40,113 nt of DNA. It comes from a virus. Below, piece after piece: positions 28,482-37,188 of the stretch (its first letter is position 1; each line of letters begins with the position of its first letter). The stretch is from positions 1-40,113 of the IMG/VR virus record IMGVR_UViG_3300042996_000006. One strand, written 5' to 3'. Made by a program: the position numbers and the translations under genes. The notes under the pieces were generated by a model. That model saw only the letters and a list, made by a program, of their open reading frames with translations. It had not been told where the DNA came from and did no database searches.

Positions 28482-30205
28482 CCGCGCACGCGGAGAACGC
28501 CCATGCCGCGGAGCCGGCGGCCGTTGTGCCGGTCTCGCCCTCGGCGCCCGTCGTCACCGCCGCGGCCTTCGACCCGCGGACCGGCGCCGCGCTGGTATGG
28601 CTGGCGGAGATCGAGGCGGCCGTCGGCGGCGGCGTGCTGCCGGTGGCGGGCCTCGCCCATGCGGAAGACGCGCAGGGCGCCATCCCCTACGACTTCGCCC
28701 CGGCGGCCGGCGTGGAGACGATCCGCGTCTCTGACCGCGGCTGGCGCGGCCGGGAAGGCGACCCGGGCGGCGCGACGCCCTATCCGCCCGTGCTGTCCGC
28801 CGGGCCGGATGTGGAGCGCCGCGTGGCGCTCGCTCCCGGCGGCGAAGACACTTACGCCTGGGGCAGCCTGAACCTCGGCCAGCCTGGGACCATCCCGGGC
28901 GTGGCGCTCGCGGGCCGGGACACGGCCATGCGCCGGGTCCGCATCCGGGCCGGGCAGCGCGGTTGGGACACGACGCGCGGCCGGGCGACGGACCCGCGCG
29001 CGGCCGATCTGGTGGACGCCTTCTCCGGCCTTGCCATGACCTGGCGCGCCGATGCCCGCGGCGCGATCGTGCCGCTGCGAGATCCGGGCGCCTGGCTGGA
29101 TGCGCCGATCTCGACCCGGCGCTTCCTCGGCACGGGCGGCGCGGAAGGCACGGCGGACATGGCCGGGCGTCCCTGGCCGGTGGTGCGCGGCGGCAGCCTC
29201 GCGGCGCCCGTGCGGGCCTGCCCGGTCGTGCTGGTGAACGCCACCACACGGATCTACCGCTGGACCGATGGCGCCGGGACCGTGGTCGCGGTGCGCGAAG
29301 ACGGCGCGACGAACTACACGCCGGCCGGCGACGTGCCGGACGTTCACGCGGCGTCGGCGCCGGCCGCCGGCAGCTACATCACCTCCAACGCAACCGGCGA
29401 AATCCGCCTCGGCTCCGATCCGGTGGGGCAGATCACTGTGGACGGCATCGGCGGCGCCGGCCCGACCGCGGTCGGCGTGCTGCGGGACATGCTGGTCAAC
29501 AAGATCGGCCTGCCGGTGGAACTGCTGAACGAGGGATCGTTCCTCGGTGCCGCGGAAGCCGTGCCTTATGCGGGCGGCTGGGCTTGGGCGGGCGACGAGA
29601 CGGGCAGGGCGGCGATCGCGCCGCTGCTCGCCGCCCTCGGCGCCCGGCTGGTTGCCACGCGCGGCGGCGGGCTGCGGCTCTGGCCACTGCGCGCCCTGCC
29701 GACGGGGACCGCCCCGGTGGCGCGCTTCGACCGGTCCTCCGCGGTCGCGATCGAGCCGGTGGACCTACCGGCCCCGCTCTCGCCGCCGGCGGCCTTCTGG
29801 ACGGTCGGCTACGACCGGACGCACCAGACCACCACCACCCCGAAGGCGACGGTCACCGCGGCCGAGCGGGAGCGCCTGGCGCAGCCTTGGCGGACGGCCT
29901 CGTGGGCTGATGCGGCCAACCTGACCCGCTACGCGCAGGCAGGGCGCCCGCCGCTGGTGGAAACGGCGCTGCTCCAGGCGATTGAGGCGACCGCCCTGGC
30001 GACCGCGCTCGGCGCGCTGTGGGGCGTGCCGCGGACGCTCTGGCAGGTCACGGCGCCCGCAGCCTCGGTCCTGCTGCGGGAGATCGGCGATCCGGTGCAG
30101 CTGGTCTGGCCGGCGGACGGGCTGCGGGGTGGGGCGCTTGGGCAAGTGGTTGGCGACGGGCTGCGCGGCGGCGAGGCGACGGCCTCGCTGCTGGTGCTGG
30201 TTTAG
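28478..30205 (+). CDS. Tail tip / hub-like protein
   Basis: Protein of 575 residues directly behind the tape measure, in the place of the distal-tail and hub proteins of siphoviruses. It has mixed alpha/beta composition with segments such as VETIRVSDRGWRGR, VNATTRIYRWTDGAGTVVAV and ITSNATGEIRLGSDPVGQITVDGIGG, and the C-terminal LREIGDPVQLVWPADGLRGGALGQVVGDGL, which looks like a phage hub or baseplate beta domain. No enzymatic motif is seen. It starts in an ATGA overlap with the tape-measure gene. The function is inferred from position. Confidence 0.6.
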   Translation: MTAHAENAHAAEPAAVVPVSPSAPVVTAAAFDPRTGAALVWLAEIEAAVGGGVLPVAGLAHAEDAQGAIPYDFAPAAGVETIRVSDRGWRGREGDPGGATPYPPVLSAGPDVERRVALAPGGEDTYAWGSLNLGQPGTIPGVALAGRDTAMRRVRIRAGQRGWDTTRGRATDPRAADLVDAFSGLAMTWRADARGAIVPLRDPGAWLDAPISTRRFLGTGGAEGTADMAGRPWPVVRGGSLAAPVRACPVVLVNATTRIYRWTDGAGTVVAVREDGATNYTPAGDVPDVHAASAPAAGSYITSNATGEIRLGSDPVGQITVDGIGGAGPTAVGVLRDMLVNKIGLPVELLNEGSFLGAAEAVPYAGGWAWAGDETGRAAIAPLLAALGARLVATRGGGLRLWPLRALPTGTAPVARFDRSSAVAIEPVDLPAPLSPPAAFWTVGYDRTHQTTTTPKATVTAAERERLAQPWRTASWADAANLTRYAQAGRPPLVETALLQAIEATALATALGALWGVPRTLWQVTAPAASVLLREIGDPVQLVWPADGLRGGALGQVVGDGLRGGEATASLLVLV

Positions 30206-30214
30206 GGACGGCAG

Positions 30215-32248
30215 ATGGCGCTGATCGGGACCGACAACCTGGTGGAGACGGCGGACCTCACCGCCTCGGCCGCGCTCTCCGGCTCCGGGCCGGAGCTGCT
30301 GCGCGTGCCGATCGGCGATCCTACGGTCGCCTGGCAGACGCCGGCCGGGGTGACCTCGGCATCCCTGCGCCTGGGCTTCCTCGCAACCTCCAGCCTGCGT
30401 GCGGTGCTGCTCTCCCGGACCAACCTCAGCACCGCGGCGACGCTGCGGGTGCGGGTCGGCGCGCGGGACGCCTTCTTCGAGGCGTCGCCGCTGCTGGCGC
30501 TGGCGCCGGGGAGCGCGGCCTGGTCCGTGCCGGCTGGCCTCTCGGTGACCCGCACCCACACCCCGACCGGGGCGAGCGCCACCCGGCTACGCGCCGATGG
30601 CGTCTGGGAGGAGGTGGCGGCCAATGTGCTGCGCCTGCACCACGACGCCTCCGGCGCGCGGCTAGGCTGGCTGCGCGAGCCAGGCCGGACCAACGGCCTG
30701 CCGAACCCGCGCTGCGAGGGCGCGGTGGCCGGCACGTCGGGCACAGCGCCGACGGGCTGGACCATCAGCTCCTCGGCTTCCGGCCTGACGCGGCAGATCG
30801 TCGGCGTCGGCACGCAGGATGGCATCCCCTACGTCGAATTCCGCTACACCGGCACCGCGGGATCCGCCGGCGCGGTCCAGGTCACCCCGGTGCAGCCCGC
30901 CTCCGCCCCCGCCGCCGCAACCGGCCAGCAATGGGTCTCGTCCCTCTTCCTCGCGCTCGTCGGCGGCACGCTCCCCTCGACCACCAACATCCTGCTGATC
31001 GAGCGCGACGGCGGCGGCGGGATCGTCACGACCGGCACGGTGTCGGTCACGCCGCCCGGCGCCGCGCTGGTCCGTCGCGAAGCTCTCCGCACTCTCTCGG
31101 GTGGCGCGACAGTGGCCGGGATCACGACCCGCTTCGACGTCACCATCCCGAACGGCACGGTGGTCGACTTCACCCTACGCGTCGGTGCGCCGCAGCTCGA
31201 GCAGGGCGCCTTCGCCACCACGCCGATCCTCCCGCCCGTCGGCGCGCCCGCGGCGGCCACGCGCGGCGTCGAGAACGCGACGATGGCGCTCGGCACGCCG
31301 CTCAGCGCCGGCGCGCTCTACGTGGAGCAGGTCGTGCTGGCGCACGCCACCTCCGGCCAGCAGGGCTACGTCCGGGTCTCGGACGGCACCTCCAACAACC
31401 GCGCGGAGGTGCGAACGGTCGGCAGCAGCCCGGGGAACCCCTACTTCAGCTCGATCGCCGTGGTGGCGGAGACGGTGGTCTCCGCGACGATCGGCAACTC
31501 GGGCCAGGCGGTCGCCCTCGGCACGCTGCTCCGCACCGCGATCGACTTCGAGCCGGACCGCTTCACCCTCGCTCAGGGCGGCGCCTTCCTCGGGACGGAC
31601 ACCGCGGGCGCCTCGCCGACGGTGAACACGCTCCAGGTCCAGTCCGGCGAGGCTATCAGCCTCCTCCGCGATGTCCGCGTCTATGGCCCGCTGAGCGACC
31701 CGCAGCTGCTGGCCCTGACCACCTCGGGCTCAACGCTCACGGCAGCGGCCTACGACAGCGGCGTCGTCGGCGCCGGCGTCGCGGCCGGGGTGGGGCAGGC
31801 GCTGCATATCCTGCCCGTGGGCATCTCGGGCGAGGCCGCGCTGGTCGAGATCTCCGACCCTGCGAACCCCGACGGCTTCCTGAACATCCCGCTTGCCTAT
31901 GTCGGTGCGGCCATCTCGGTTTCGATCTCCAGCGCCGCGGAGGTGGATCGCGACGTCCGGCGCGCCGACGTGACCACGCGCGGCGGTTCGGTCTTCGTGG
32001 ATGCGCTCTCGGCTGCCCGGATGTGGCGCTTCGAGTTGCCGACGCCGCTCGACACGCTGACCCCGGCGATCGAGCGCCTGATCTCGGCCGGCGCAGCCGG
32101 TCGCAATATCCTGTTCGTGCCGCGCGAGGCGCATGCCCGCGCCGCCACGGAAGCCGTCTTTGGCCTGCTGTCGCCCGGCCCGCTGTCCTTCGCGACGCCG
32201 AGCGGCAGCCGCCGGAAGTGGACGGCCACAATCATGGAGAGGCTGTGA
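30215..32248 (+). CDS. Tail fibre / head-spike-fibre domain protein
   Basis: Protein of 677 residues with strongly beta-rich, glycine/threonine-rich sequence. Near residues 145-180 it contains LREPGRTNGLPNPRCEGAVAGT followed by APTGWTI, the pattern of the head-spike-fibre domain found in many phage fibres (R-TN-x3-NP-x2-EGA, then a GW pair). A second beta-sandwich-like part lies at about 350-490 (SAGALYVEQVVLAHATSGQQGYVRVSDG), resembling concanavalin-like carbohydrate-binding folds. Probably a structural or receptor-binding tail protein. The stop overlaps the start of the next gene (TGATG). Confidence 0.65.
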   Translation: MALIGTDNLVETADLTASAALSGSGPELLRVPIGDPTVAWQTPAGVTSASLRLGFLATSSLRAVLLSRTNLSTAATLRVRVGARDAFFEASPLLALAPGSAAWSVPAGLSVTRTHTPTGASATRLRADGVWEEVAANVLRLHHDASGARLGWLREPGRTNGLPNPRCEGAVAGTSGTAPTGWTISSSASGLTRQIVGVGTQDGIPYVEFRYTGTAGSAGAVQVTPVQPASAPAAATGQQWVSSLFLALVGGTLPSTTNILLIERDGGGGIVTTGTVSVTPPGAALVRREALRTLSGGATVAGITTRFDVTIPNGTVVDFTLRVGAPQLEQGAFATTPILPPVGAPAAATRGVENATMALGTPLSAGALYVEQVVLAHATSGQQGYVRVSDGTSNNRAEVRTVGSSPGNPYFSSIAVVAETVVSATIGNSGQAVALGTLLRTAIDFEPDRFTLAQGGAFLGTDTAGASPTVNTLQVQSGEAISLLRDVRVYGPLSDPQLLALTTSGSTLTAAAYDSGVVGAGVAAGVGQALHILPVGISGEAALVEISDPANPDGFLNIPLAYVGAAISVSISSAAEVDRDVRRADVTTRGGSVFVDALSAARMWRFELPTPLDTLTPAIERLISAGAAGRNILFVPREAHARAATEAVFGLLSPGPLSFATPSGSRRKWTATIMERL

Positions 32249-33297
32249 TGCTCGCAGATCGTGTGAAGTGTGCCGCGCCCTCTCCGGGCACGGTCGGCGT
32301 CGGCTCGACGGTGACCCTCGGCGCGGCCCCGACGGGCTTCCGCACCTTCCTGGCCGCCTTCGGCGGCGGCGCCAGCTGCTTCTTCGTCCTGAGCGACGGA
32401 GCCGGACGCGCCATCTCCGGCGTCTGGACCGTCAACGCCACGACGCCAGAGACGGCGACGGTCACGCAGATCCTCGGCAACGACCGCTTGGGCGGCACGG
32501 CTCCCGAGACCTTCACCGGCGCGGCGACGGCCTGGAACGCGGTGCCGGCTGTGCGCACGCCATCCCTTGGTCCGAACGGCCTGCAGTTCGGCGGGCTCTC
32601 GACCGGCCCCTATGCCGGCTTCCGCAACCTGATCATCAACGGCAACCCGATCATCAACCAGCGCGGCTACGTCTCCGGCGCCGCGACGACGGGGGCCAAC
32701 CAGTACACCCTCGACCGCTGGCGCGTGGTGGTCTCCGGCCAGTCCGTCTCCTGGTCGGACGGCGCCGGCATCCGCACCGTCACTGCCCCCGCCGGCGGCA
32801 TGGAGCAGGTGATCGAGGGTGCCTCGATCCTCGGCGGGGTGCACACCGTGTCTTGGACCGGCACCGCGGCCTGCACGGTCAACGGTGTGGCGGTGGCGAA
32901 CGGCGGCCAGGTCACCCTTCCCGGCGGCGCCGACGCGACGGTCCGCATGTCCGGCGGCACCTGGAGCCACCTGCAGGTCGAGCCCGGCAGCGTCGCGCTG
33001 CCCTTCGAGCGCAGGCCCTTCGCGACCGAGATGGCGCTCTGCCAGCGCTACTTCGAGGCGGGCTTCGTCAAGCTCTGGGGCGTGGCGACCGCGGGCGCGC
33101 AGGTCATCGGGCAGAGCATCGGTTTCGCGGCCCGTAAGCGCGCCACGCCGACCATCGCCTTGAGCAATTCGTCCGTCGTCAACTGCGTCATCGGCACGCC
33201 GGAACCCTCCGTCACCAGCTGCGGTGTCTTCGCGACGTCCAGCGCGGCTGGAAGCGTCGTCTTCCAGGCAGACTTCGCCGCAAGCGCCGAGTTCTGA
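32248..33297 (+). CDS. Tail protein with receptor-binding C-terminal domain
   Basis: Protein of 349 residues. The first 90 residues look like a small beta domain (GVGSTVTLGAAPTGFRTF). From about residue 128 comes the typical phage-fibre signature NLIINGNPIINQRGY, then TLDRWRVVVSG. Near the end LQVEPGSVALPFERRP is followed by ATEMALCQRYFEAGF, also a hallmark of tail-fibre carbohydrate-binding modules. The C-terminal 60 residues are a beta-rich tail. It is likely to contact the host surface. The start overlaps the stop of the preceding fibre gene. Confidence 0.75.
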   Translation: MLADRVKCAAPSPGTVGVGSTVTLGAAPTGFRTFLAAFGGGASCFFVLSDGAGRAISGVWTVNATTPETATVTQILGNDRLGGTAPETFTGAATAWNAVPAVRTPSLGPNGLQFGGLSTGPYAGFRNLIINGNPIINQRGYVSGAATTGANQYTLDRWRVVVSGQSVSWSDGAGIRTVTAPAGGMEQVIEGASILGGVHTVSWTGTAACTVNGVAVANGGQVTLPGGADATVRMSGGTWSHLQVEPGSVALPFERRPFATEMALCQRYFEAGFVKLWGVATAGAQVIGQSIGFAARKRATPTIALSNSSVVNCVIGTPEPSVTSCGVFATSSAAGSVVFQADFAASAEF

Positions 33298-33299
33298 CC

Positions 33300-33704
33300 G
33301 TGAGCTACCGCATCCCGCGCGACCCGCGGACAGGCGGGGCTTCCACGCTCGTCGTCATCCGCGCGGCCGACGGCGCGGCCATCCCGCGCGATCCGGCGAA
33401 CGCCGATTATGCCCGGTTCCTCGCCTGGCAGGCTGCCGGCGGCGTCGCCGTCGTGGACCCCGCGCCGGCGGTGCCCGTCCCGGCCAGCGTCGGCCCGCTG
33501 CAGGCGCGCCGCGCGCTGCGCTCGGCGGGCCTCCATGCGGCCGTCGCCACCTACGTCGCGGCGCAGCCGGCGGAGGTGCAGGAGGCCTGGGAGTATGCCT
33601 CCGAGGTGCTGCGCACGGACCCGATGATCGCCGGCGCGGCGACGACCCTGGGCCTGTCCAGCGCGCAAGTCGACGACCTCTTCCGGCTCGCCGCCACCCT
33701 CTGA
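33300..33704 (+). CDS. Tail-fibre-associated hypothetical protein
   Basis: Protein of 134 residues from a GTG two bases after the previous stop. The N-terminal half (SYRIPRDPRTGGASTLVVIRAADGAAIPRDPANADYARFLAW, read in parts) resembles the attachment end of phage fibre-associated or tail-assembly proteins, with a DYARFLAWQAAGG motif seen in several of them. The C-terminal half is helical (LQARRALRSAGLHAAVATYVAA) like small tail-fibre assembly chaperones. The name is tentative. Confidence 0.6.
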   Translation: MSYRIPRDPRTGGASTLVVIRAADGAAIPRDPANADYARFLAWQAAGGVAVVDPAPAVPVPASVGPLQARRALRSAGLHAAVATYVAAQPAEVQEAWEYASEVLRTDPMIAGAATTLGLSSAQVDDLFRLAATL

Positions 33705-33746
33705 CACCGCCGCCGCGGCGGCACCCACCACCCTGGAGCATTGCCC

Positions 33747-34172
33747 ATGTCAGGCACCATTGGCCTGCGCGCCGTGCTGCGCGCAGGGGAGAGGGAGAGC
33801 GCGCGCCGGCCGAGCTACGTCGCCGGCTCTCCCGCGCCCTGGTTCTGCGAGGTGCGGGCCCTCATCGGTCGCGCCCTGACCGATGTTCCAGCAGCCGAAT
33901 TCGTCTTCGTGCCGCCCGGCCTCGCCGCTCAGTTCGCCGTCTCTGCGGAGCGCCTCTCGGCCGGCATCTACGGTGCGGAGCCGCCACCCCTGGTGCTCCT
34001 GGGCGAGTGGCGGGTGCAGTTCCGCGCCGGCACCGGCCTGATCCTCGACGAGCGCGCCTTCGACCTCCTGCCGACCGCGGTCGACCCCGCCCCCGTGCCG
34101 CCGACCATCCTCACCACTGACGGCGGCTCATTCATCACCCTCGCCGGCCTGGCCATCGGAGTGACGCCATGA
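33747..34172 (+). CDS. Hypothetical protein upstream of the tailspike
   Basis: Protein of 141 residues, not recognised. Its composition is mixed with many prolines (AEPPPLVLLGEWRVQFRAGTG, then DPAPVPPTILTTDGG). A 42-base gap containing the perfect 12-base palindrome CCGCCGCGGCGG separates it from the preceding gene, and GGAG lies 10 bases before the ATG at 33747. Its stop overlaps the tailspike start by 4 bases, so it may be a structural partner or adaptor for the tailspike. Confidence 0.6.
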   Translation: MSGTIGLRAVLRAGERESARRPSYVAGSPAPWFCEVRALIGRALTDVPAAEFVFVPPGLAAQFAVSAERLSAGIYGAEPPPLVLLGEWRVQFRAGTGLILDERAFDLLPTAVDPAPVPPTILTTDGGSFITLAGLAIGVTP

Positions 34173-36142
34173 CGAACACCGTCGAGATCAAGGTCCTCCC
34201 GGCCGACAAGATCACGCCGGCACCGCTGCCCGCGGGCGGGCGCCTGCTCGGCCTGACACCCGGCGGGCAGCCGCTGACGGTGACGCGCGAGCAGCTCGAC
34301 CAGCAGGCGGAGGACGCGGCCGTCGCGGCCGTCGGCGCGCTGGTGGACGGGGAGGCGGCAGAGCGCGTCGCGGCCGACACCGCACTGGCGGGCCAGATCG
34401 CCGGGCGCACCACGCCGGAGCAGGCCGCCGCGGCCGCGCCGGTGCAGTCGGTCGCCGGCCGCCAGGGCGCCGTGACCCTCACCGGGGCCGACGTGACCCA
34501 TGCCCGCGCTGCCACGGGGGCCGTCTCGCTGCCGATCGCGGACCTGCTGAACGACCTCTGGTGGGTGCGCGGGTTTGGCGTCAGCACGGCCAGCGCCGAC
34601 AACCGGGGCGCCCTCCGCAACGCGCTGATCGCGGCCAACGGCACGGTGGTGAACATCCCGGCCGGCACCTACCGCATCGCGCCCGACCCCGGCTCGGCCA
34701 CAATTCTCAACATCCCCGCCGGTACGACGCTCCGCGGCGCCGGGGCGCGGACGGTGCTGCGCTTCGAGCTCACCGACGCGACGCTGCGCCAGTGCTTCGT
34801 GGTGGCCGGCCCGGACGTCACCATCGAGAACCTCGCCATCGAGGTGGTCGGGCCGGGCGGCGGCATCGTGCACACCTGCACGATCTTCCAGTATTCCTCC
34901 TCCAACCTGACCCTGCGGCGCCTTACCGTGAACGGCAACGTGGTCGAGAGTGGGGGCGCGGCCAGCGGCACCGTCCACTTCCTGACCTTCTCGACCGCGG
35001 CCGACACGTCGGACCTCCTCGTCGAGGAGTGCGACATCCGGCGCTGCAGCTTCCTCTTCCTGAAGACGAACGGGAACACCCGCGCGACCCGCCGCGTGAA
35101 GATGCGCGGAGGCCGGGTCCGGGAGATGTTCGGGACCTGCTCGATCAACTCCCCCTCGGGCGTCTGCAACGACGTGGAGTACGAGGGCGTCTCTTACGAC
35201 ACGCCTCTGGCCATCGATCCCGCCTTCCGGTTCTTCAACGGAGGCGCGAGCAACAAGAACCTGCGGATCTCCAGCACGCACTACTCCGGCAACGTCTACG
35301 ACTGCATTCACATCGAGGAGGCGACGGAGCGCCTCTCCATCTCGAACATCACCTCCGAAGCCGTGCCGGTGCTCGACGGCGCGATCATCAAGATCATCGA
35401 TAACGACGAGGGCGGGTCCTTCGTCACGCCCCGCCAGATCACGGTCGTCGGCGCCAATCTCGCGCCGGCCACCCCGGGCCGCGCGGCGGGCGACGGCGTG
35501 TCGCTGACATGGGACCTGGAGGGGAACGCCTCCGGCCTGATGGTCACCATGTCGGACATCACGGCGCGCCGCTTCGCCACCGGCTTCGAGTTCGATGTCG
35601 CGCCGCGCACTGGCCTGATGCTGAGCAACCTCATCGCCGATGACTGCGGGGAGGGATTCTTCTTCCTGCGAGGGTCGCCCTCGACCAAGCTGAAGGCGCT
35701 GAACTGCACGACCGGCCTGGTGGTGCAGCGCGGCGGGGTGTTCGGCGAGCTCACGGTGTCGGGCAACGGGACCGACTTCCTCGCGGTGGAGCAGGCCTTC
35801 ACCATCCTGCGCTGGAACGACATGCTGCCGAACGCAGCGCTCGAGGGCGGCGGCGCCACCACGGACTTGGTCGTGATGCCGCTGACCAAGGTGCGCGCGA
35901 ACGGCACGCTGATCGCCCATCTCACGCCGCAGTTCGGCAGCGACGCTTCGATGCGGGTCTACGATTTCGACTGGGACGGCTCCGCGGCGACGCTGACGAG
36001 CCGCCGCGCCCTGACCGGCGCCGCTGCCATCTCCCTCGTCGTGGTCGGCACGGACCTGGTCCTGCGCTGCGTCGTGCCCGGAACCGGCGTGACAGCCGAC
36101 GCGACGGTCAGCTTCTCGGGCGCCTGGACGGTGATCCCCTGA
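34169..36142 (+). CDS. Tailspike with right-handed beta-helix (pectate-lyase-like)
   Basis: Protein of 657 residues. Residues 1-125 are an attachment region with an alanine-rich helix (QQAEDAAVAAVGALVDGEAAERVAADTAL in parts). The central part begins with the typical NIPAGTYRI and LNIPAGTTLRGAG repeats and continues as short N- and G-rich strands (VTIENLAIEVVG, NLTLRRLTVNGN, LLVEECDIRRCSF), which is a parallel beta-helix like P22-type tailspikes and pectate lyases. The last 110 residues form a different beta domain, perhaps for trimerisation. Such spikes often degrade surface polysaccharide. No catalytic residues can be named from sequence alone. Confidence 0.8.
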   Translation: MTNTVEIKVLPADKITPAPLPAGGRLLGLTPGGQPLTVTREQLDQQAEDAAVAAVGALVDGEAAERVAADTALAGQIAGRTTPEQAAAAAPVQSVAGRQGAVTLTGADVTHARAATGAVSLPIADLLNDLWWVRGFGVSTASADNRGALRNALIAANGTVVNIPAGTYRIAPDPGSATILNIPAGTTLRGAGARTVLRFELTDATLRQCFVVAGPDVTIENLAIEVVGPGGGIVHTCTIFQYSSSNLTLRRLTVNGNVVESGGAASGTVHFLTFSTAADTSDLLVEECDIRRCSFLFLKTNGNTRATRRVKMRGGRVREMFGTCSINSPSGVCNDVEYEGVSYDTPLAIDPAFRFFNGGASNKNLRISSTHYSGNVYDCIHIEEATERLSISNITSEAVPVLDGAIIKIIDNDEGGSFVTPRQITVVGANLAPATPGRAAGDGVSLTWDLEGNASGLMVTMSDITARRFATGFEFDVAPRTGLMLSNLIADDCGEGFFFLRGSPSTKLKALNCTTGLVVQRGGVFGELTVSGNGTDFLAVEQAFTILRWNDMLPNAALEGGGATTDLVVMPLTKVRANGTLIAHLTPQFGSDASMRVYDFDWDGSAATLTSRRALTGAAAISLVVVGTDLVLRCVVPGTGVTADATVSFSGAWTVIP

Positions 36143-36225
36143 TGCGCCGCTGCGGCCCCTTGCCCTCGCAGCCTGCGCCGCCGGCCCCGTGGGTGCCCCA
36201 TCGGGACTGGGATTTCGGCGGCTGA
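36142..36225 (+). CDS. Very small protein after the tailspike
   Basis: A 27-residue open frame whose ATG overlaps the tailspike stop (TGATG). It is proline/arginine-rich with a tryptophan pair (PAPWVPHRDWDFGG). Tight coupling and the uncommon, specific-looking C-terminus suggest a real small gene, but chance cannot be ruled out at this length. The rest of the gap to 36337 holds only one 18-codon frame (36290-36346) that I do not support. Confidence 0.35.
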   Translation: MRRCGPLPSQPAPPAPWVPHRDWDFGG

Positions 36226-36337
36226 CCCCTTCGCCCCACCGGCCGCGGGCCCGGTGTCGGTGTGCGCCAGCCCGCAGGAAGGCTCAACGACATGATCACC
36301 ACAACCACCCGGCCCGCCGGATGCGGAGGGCTGCTCG

Positions 36338-36646
36338 ATGGCGGCTGAAGACCCCCTCGCCGTGACGAAGATGGCGGCCGTTGCCGCCGGCATCGGCGCC
36401 TTCGCCCGCGTCATGCTCGCCCTGCATGGCGGCGTGCGCCACCTCGGCCTGCTGCTGATCGAGGCGGGCGTTGGCGCCACGCTCGGCGTCGTGGCGGCCG
36501 GCGCCGCCGTCTACTGGGACCCGACCCTGCGCGATGCGGGCTGGCCGCTGCTGATGGTCGGCGGTGTCGCGGGATTCGCGGGCGCGACCGGTACGCGCCT
36601 GCTCGACGTCGTCGTGGCCGCGCTGCAGCGGCGTGCCGCGCCCTGA
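36338..36646 (+). CDS. Three-span holin-like protein
   Basis: Protein of 102 residues with three hydrophobic segments at about 10-28, 36-58 and 68-85 and a short basic C-terminus (ALQRRAAP), the layout of class I holins of the LydA/holin-3 type. Holins form membrane lesions that release endolysin. It opens the lysis cassette, followed by an opposing gene (DUF6894), a second small holin-like gene and the GH24 endolysin. The exact family is uncertain. Confidence 0.7.
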   Translation: MAAEDPLAVTKMAAVAAGIGAFARVMLALHGGVRHLGLLLIEAGVGATLGVVAAGAAVYWDPTLRDAGWPLLMVGGVAGFAGATGTRLLDVVVAALQRRAAP

Positions 36647-36663
36647 CGAGTCACTATTTTACG

Positions 36664-36900
36664 TCAGTGCACGAGAACGTCTCTGAGCGTCGATACGACT
36701 TCCAGTGTGGCGCCGGCGGCGTCTGAAATGTCGATCGCTAGGTCGACGACGGGCTGCCCCGTTTTGATCCTGTCCTCAACGATCCCGCGCAGGATCCCAA
36801 GCGCATCCCGCTTCGCCGATCCCAAGTCGACGTAGAGGAAGCCCTCTGCGTCCGCTTTCCGGAGTCCGCCCGCTCGCAGGTGGAAGAAGAACCGCTCCAT
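36664..36900 (-). CDS. DUF6894 family protein inside the lysis cassette
   Basis: Protein of 78 residues beginning MERFFFHLRAGGLRKADAEG and containing LGSAKRDALGILRGIVEDRI and IDISDAAGATLEVV. This is the recognisable pattern of the DUF6894 proteins that are common on alphaproteobacterial chromosomes and of unknown function. It runs against the late genes and separates the two holin-like genes. AGGGG lies seven bases before its ATG. It is likely to be expressed in the lysogen rather than with the lysis genes. Confidence 0.8.
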   Translation of the reverse strand: MERFFFHLRAGGLRKADAEGFLYVDLGSAKRDALGILRGIVEDRIKTGQPVVDLAIDISDAAGATLEVVSTLRDVLVH

Positions 36901-37017
36901 CTTGTGCCCCTGGTAAGCACGCCATCACAGAGCGGTAAGCTGTCGAGAGCCATCCCGGTTCCAGGACCCGCCGCCGCGGCGGACCTTCCGCGGCAATCCA
37001 GACACAGGAGAGAGACG

Positions 37018-37188
37018 ATGGACAAGGCGCTCGCGATGGGCGTGCTGAGGCACGTCCTGCAGCTGGCCGCCGGCGCGCTGGTGGCGCGCGGCATCCTCGA
37101 CGCCGGCACGGCCGAAACGGCGATCGGCGGCGTGCTCAGCCTCGCCACCGTGGCGTGGTATCTGGCTGGCCGGCGGGGCGCACGGTGA
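37018..37188 (+). CDS. Small holin-like protein (Pam3-gp28-like)
   Basis: Protein of 56 residues: MDKALAMGVLRHVLQLAAGALVARGIL, then AIGGVLSLATVAWYLAGRRGAR, i.e. two hydrophobic segments and a basic tail. It resembles the Pam3-gp28 type of putative phage holins from memory. AGGAG lies in good position before the ATG at 37018. The stop overlaps the GTG of the endolysin (GTGA), so the two are translationally coupled, a common holin-endolysin arrangement. Confidence 0.75.
   Translation: MDKALAMGVLRHVLQLAAGALVARGILDAGTAETAIGGVLSLATVAWYLAGRRGAR

Noticed and set aside
30019-32247. Upstream extension of the frame that carries the tail protein 32248-33297.
   Set aside because: The extension has the composition of a shadow frame of the fibre gene 30215-32248. 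The ATG at 32248, overlapping the fibre stop, is the natural start.
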